Notes under the pieces: generated by a model | Database searches by the model: none | What the model saw: the letters and a program-made list of their open reading frames with translations, nothing else | What the model was told of the DNA's origin: nothing | Part shown: positions 62,585 through 64,000 of the stretch, in pieces | How the letters are laid out: every line of letters begins with the position of its first letter | Position numbering within the stretch: the stretch's first letter is position 1 | Position numbers and translations under genes: made by a program | Assembly (NCBI GenBank): GCA_029224185.1 | Contig: CM055188.1 | Location: forward strand, 13,627,497-13,691,496 | Reading direction: 5' to 3' | DNA from: Karalla daura | Lineage: Eukaryota > Chordata > Actinopteri > Chaetodontiformes > Leiognathidae | DNA: 64,000 nt

Positions 62585-62932
62585 AATATGCCACTCTCAC
62601 ACTTTCACACTCCCACAGTCAATGTGCATTAGTTATAATGATGGGGTGGTCCTCCGGTATATGGTGGAGAGCGGTTCAGGACTGTGATGACAGAACCATC
62701 ATCGGGTTCAGACTGAGGTTGAACAGCTAGTGATCTCAGGCATCATGAGTGCCGGAGCAAAGCCATTATAAAACTAGCTCAAGCACCAAAATGTTTCTCA
62801 AGGAAAAATGGGCAAAAGACAATCAACACTCAGTAACCTGATGCTCATTATCAACATGATTACCATTTAACATGCCTGTGCTGTTGCTGATCTAACGCTA
62901 GTTTCTCACTGACAAGACACAGAAGACACACA

Positions 62933-62987
62933 GACACACACACACATGCATGCACACACACACACATATATACACACACACACACAC
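62933..62987 (+). repeat. Interrupted (CA)n microsatellite
   Basis: CA runs separated by TGCATGC and TATATA words. Confidence 0.88.
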
Positions 62988-64000
62988 AGACAAACACAAT
63001 CAGCATATGAGGACATAAAGGCAAAAGTTCACCAACCTTTGCTTGCTGCTACCTGTCATGACTGGAGGCCAAAAGTTCAGCTTTTCTGTGGACAGCAGCC
63101 CCACTTCCTGGCCTGGTGTCATGGTGATTAGCTCCACAGGCTCATTAAGCACGCATGTGTAATCCAAACATATGCTGCGCCAGTTTTATTTGCATTCTCA
63201 AGCCTCGGCAGGGTGGACGCATTAGCATAGCTGCAGCACCCCAACAGAGATGGAAATAGCTGCAGAGCTTTTTTTGGAGCAGAGTCAGGAACATCATCGG
63301 GGGTGTTGCACCTTCTTCCCACTGCCCTTACACCTCTGTTACCCCAATTCTTCCTCACAAGGACCCATCTGGCCTTCATGCTGTGACTAGGAGAATCGCT
63401 ATTTTACTTTTTTTACAGGAAGACAGAAAAAATGCATGTGAAATATTCTTTTGTTTGAAAGTCTATTCAGGCTTGAAGATTTTGTCTTACTGAGCTTTAC
63501 ATGGAGCTGTAACCCATCAGTAATTCTCCCTTGAGAAAACTAGATTCATTACAGTTGCTCCAAAAAAAGAAAGTGAAACTGGCCATATGTATATATTATA
63601 AACAATATTGACAAATTAAAGTGACACAAAAGGTTTGTGCCTGGGCATACACAATCAAAGGGTTTGTCCAGGTTTGGTGTATGTACACGTTAAAGTTTCT
63701 GCTTATCAGATTTTACGGTGAGAAAAAAAAAAGTTTTCAGGGAATATACGACCCTCTGTGACCCCAGGCCTGCAGACCCCTGTGGTGCTCCTCATGTTGC
63801 TGTTTCTAGGAACTCTTTTTAACAAGTTGCATAAAGGGATCAAACAGAAGAAAACTGACTAAGTAATCAATTAATGTGAAAACTCTCCAGCAGCAATCAG
63901 AGCTCAGTGTGTGTGTGTGTGTAATATGCTAAGCAGGGCTGTAAGAAAACAGCACCATGCACATACTCACTCTTCATCTTGTTTCATCCAGATTTCTTCT

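Larger units (their letters stand above)
44423..64000. other. Non-coding flank, 44.4-64.0 kb
   Basis: No host exon is supported. The stretch holds TG and CA tracts, pyrimidine-rich blocks (53815-54075, 55690-55860, 62385-62515), two tRNA-like repeats, a MITE-like block and two candidate regulatory clusters. The patches 45210-45420 and 58030-58400 look less repetitive than their surroundings and may be conserved non-coding sequence. The 183-residue frame at 57968-58519 matches nothing I recognise. Confidence 0.5.

Noticed and set aside
1..64000. CRISPR arrays, operons or bacterial defence systems
   Set aside because: Direct repeats are all microsatellites or minisatellites without unique spacers, and the sequence is clearly vertebrate.

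Overview
The window looks like nuclear DNA from a teleost fish. It carries very many long (CA)n/(TG)n tracts, decayed fish-type transposons (an RTE/Rex-like LINE, PIF/Harbinger relics, tRNA-like SINE-type repeats and a hAT-like MITE), a CpG island, and one coding exon with vertebrate splice sites. There is no prokaryotic gene structure, and nearly all open frames are chance frames or microsatellite translations.

The only protein-coding gene I can support is dystroglycan (dag1) on the minus strand. Its first coding exon lies at 1400-1822. It begins 23 nt after a good splice acceptor and ends in phase 0 at a GTAAG donor. It encodes the signal peptide and the start of the alpha-dystroglycan N-terminal domain. 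The large last exon must lie to the left of the window. The region from about 1849 to 20.4 kb is read as intron 1. The CpG-rich block at about 20.36-21.76 kb is the best candidate for the dag1 promoter and its untranslated first exon; this link is inferred.

From 21.8 kb to the right end I see no convincing host exon. That 42 kb holds simple repeats, transposon relics (a Harbinger transposase at 32.4-32.9 kb, a LINE at 43.8-44.4 kb, minus-strand tRNA-like repeats at 22.6, 41.4, 46.3 and 57.0 kb, a MITE-like block at 60.6 kb) and a few blocks dense in transcription-factor motifs (48.3 kb, 61.5 kb). It is most simply an upstream intergenic or regulatory region, although a longer dag1 5' region with a more distal first exon cannot be excluded.

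I found no previously undescribed multi-gene system. The items most worth checking are the lengthened N-terminus of this dag1 exon, the CpG island as its promoter, three candidate enhancers with MEF2, CCAAT, AP-1 or homeodomain motifs, and two pieces of PIF/Harbinger-type machinery in the same locus.
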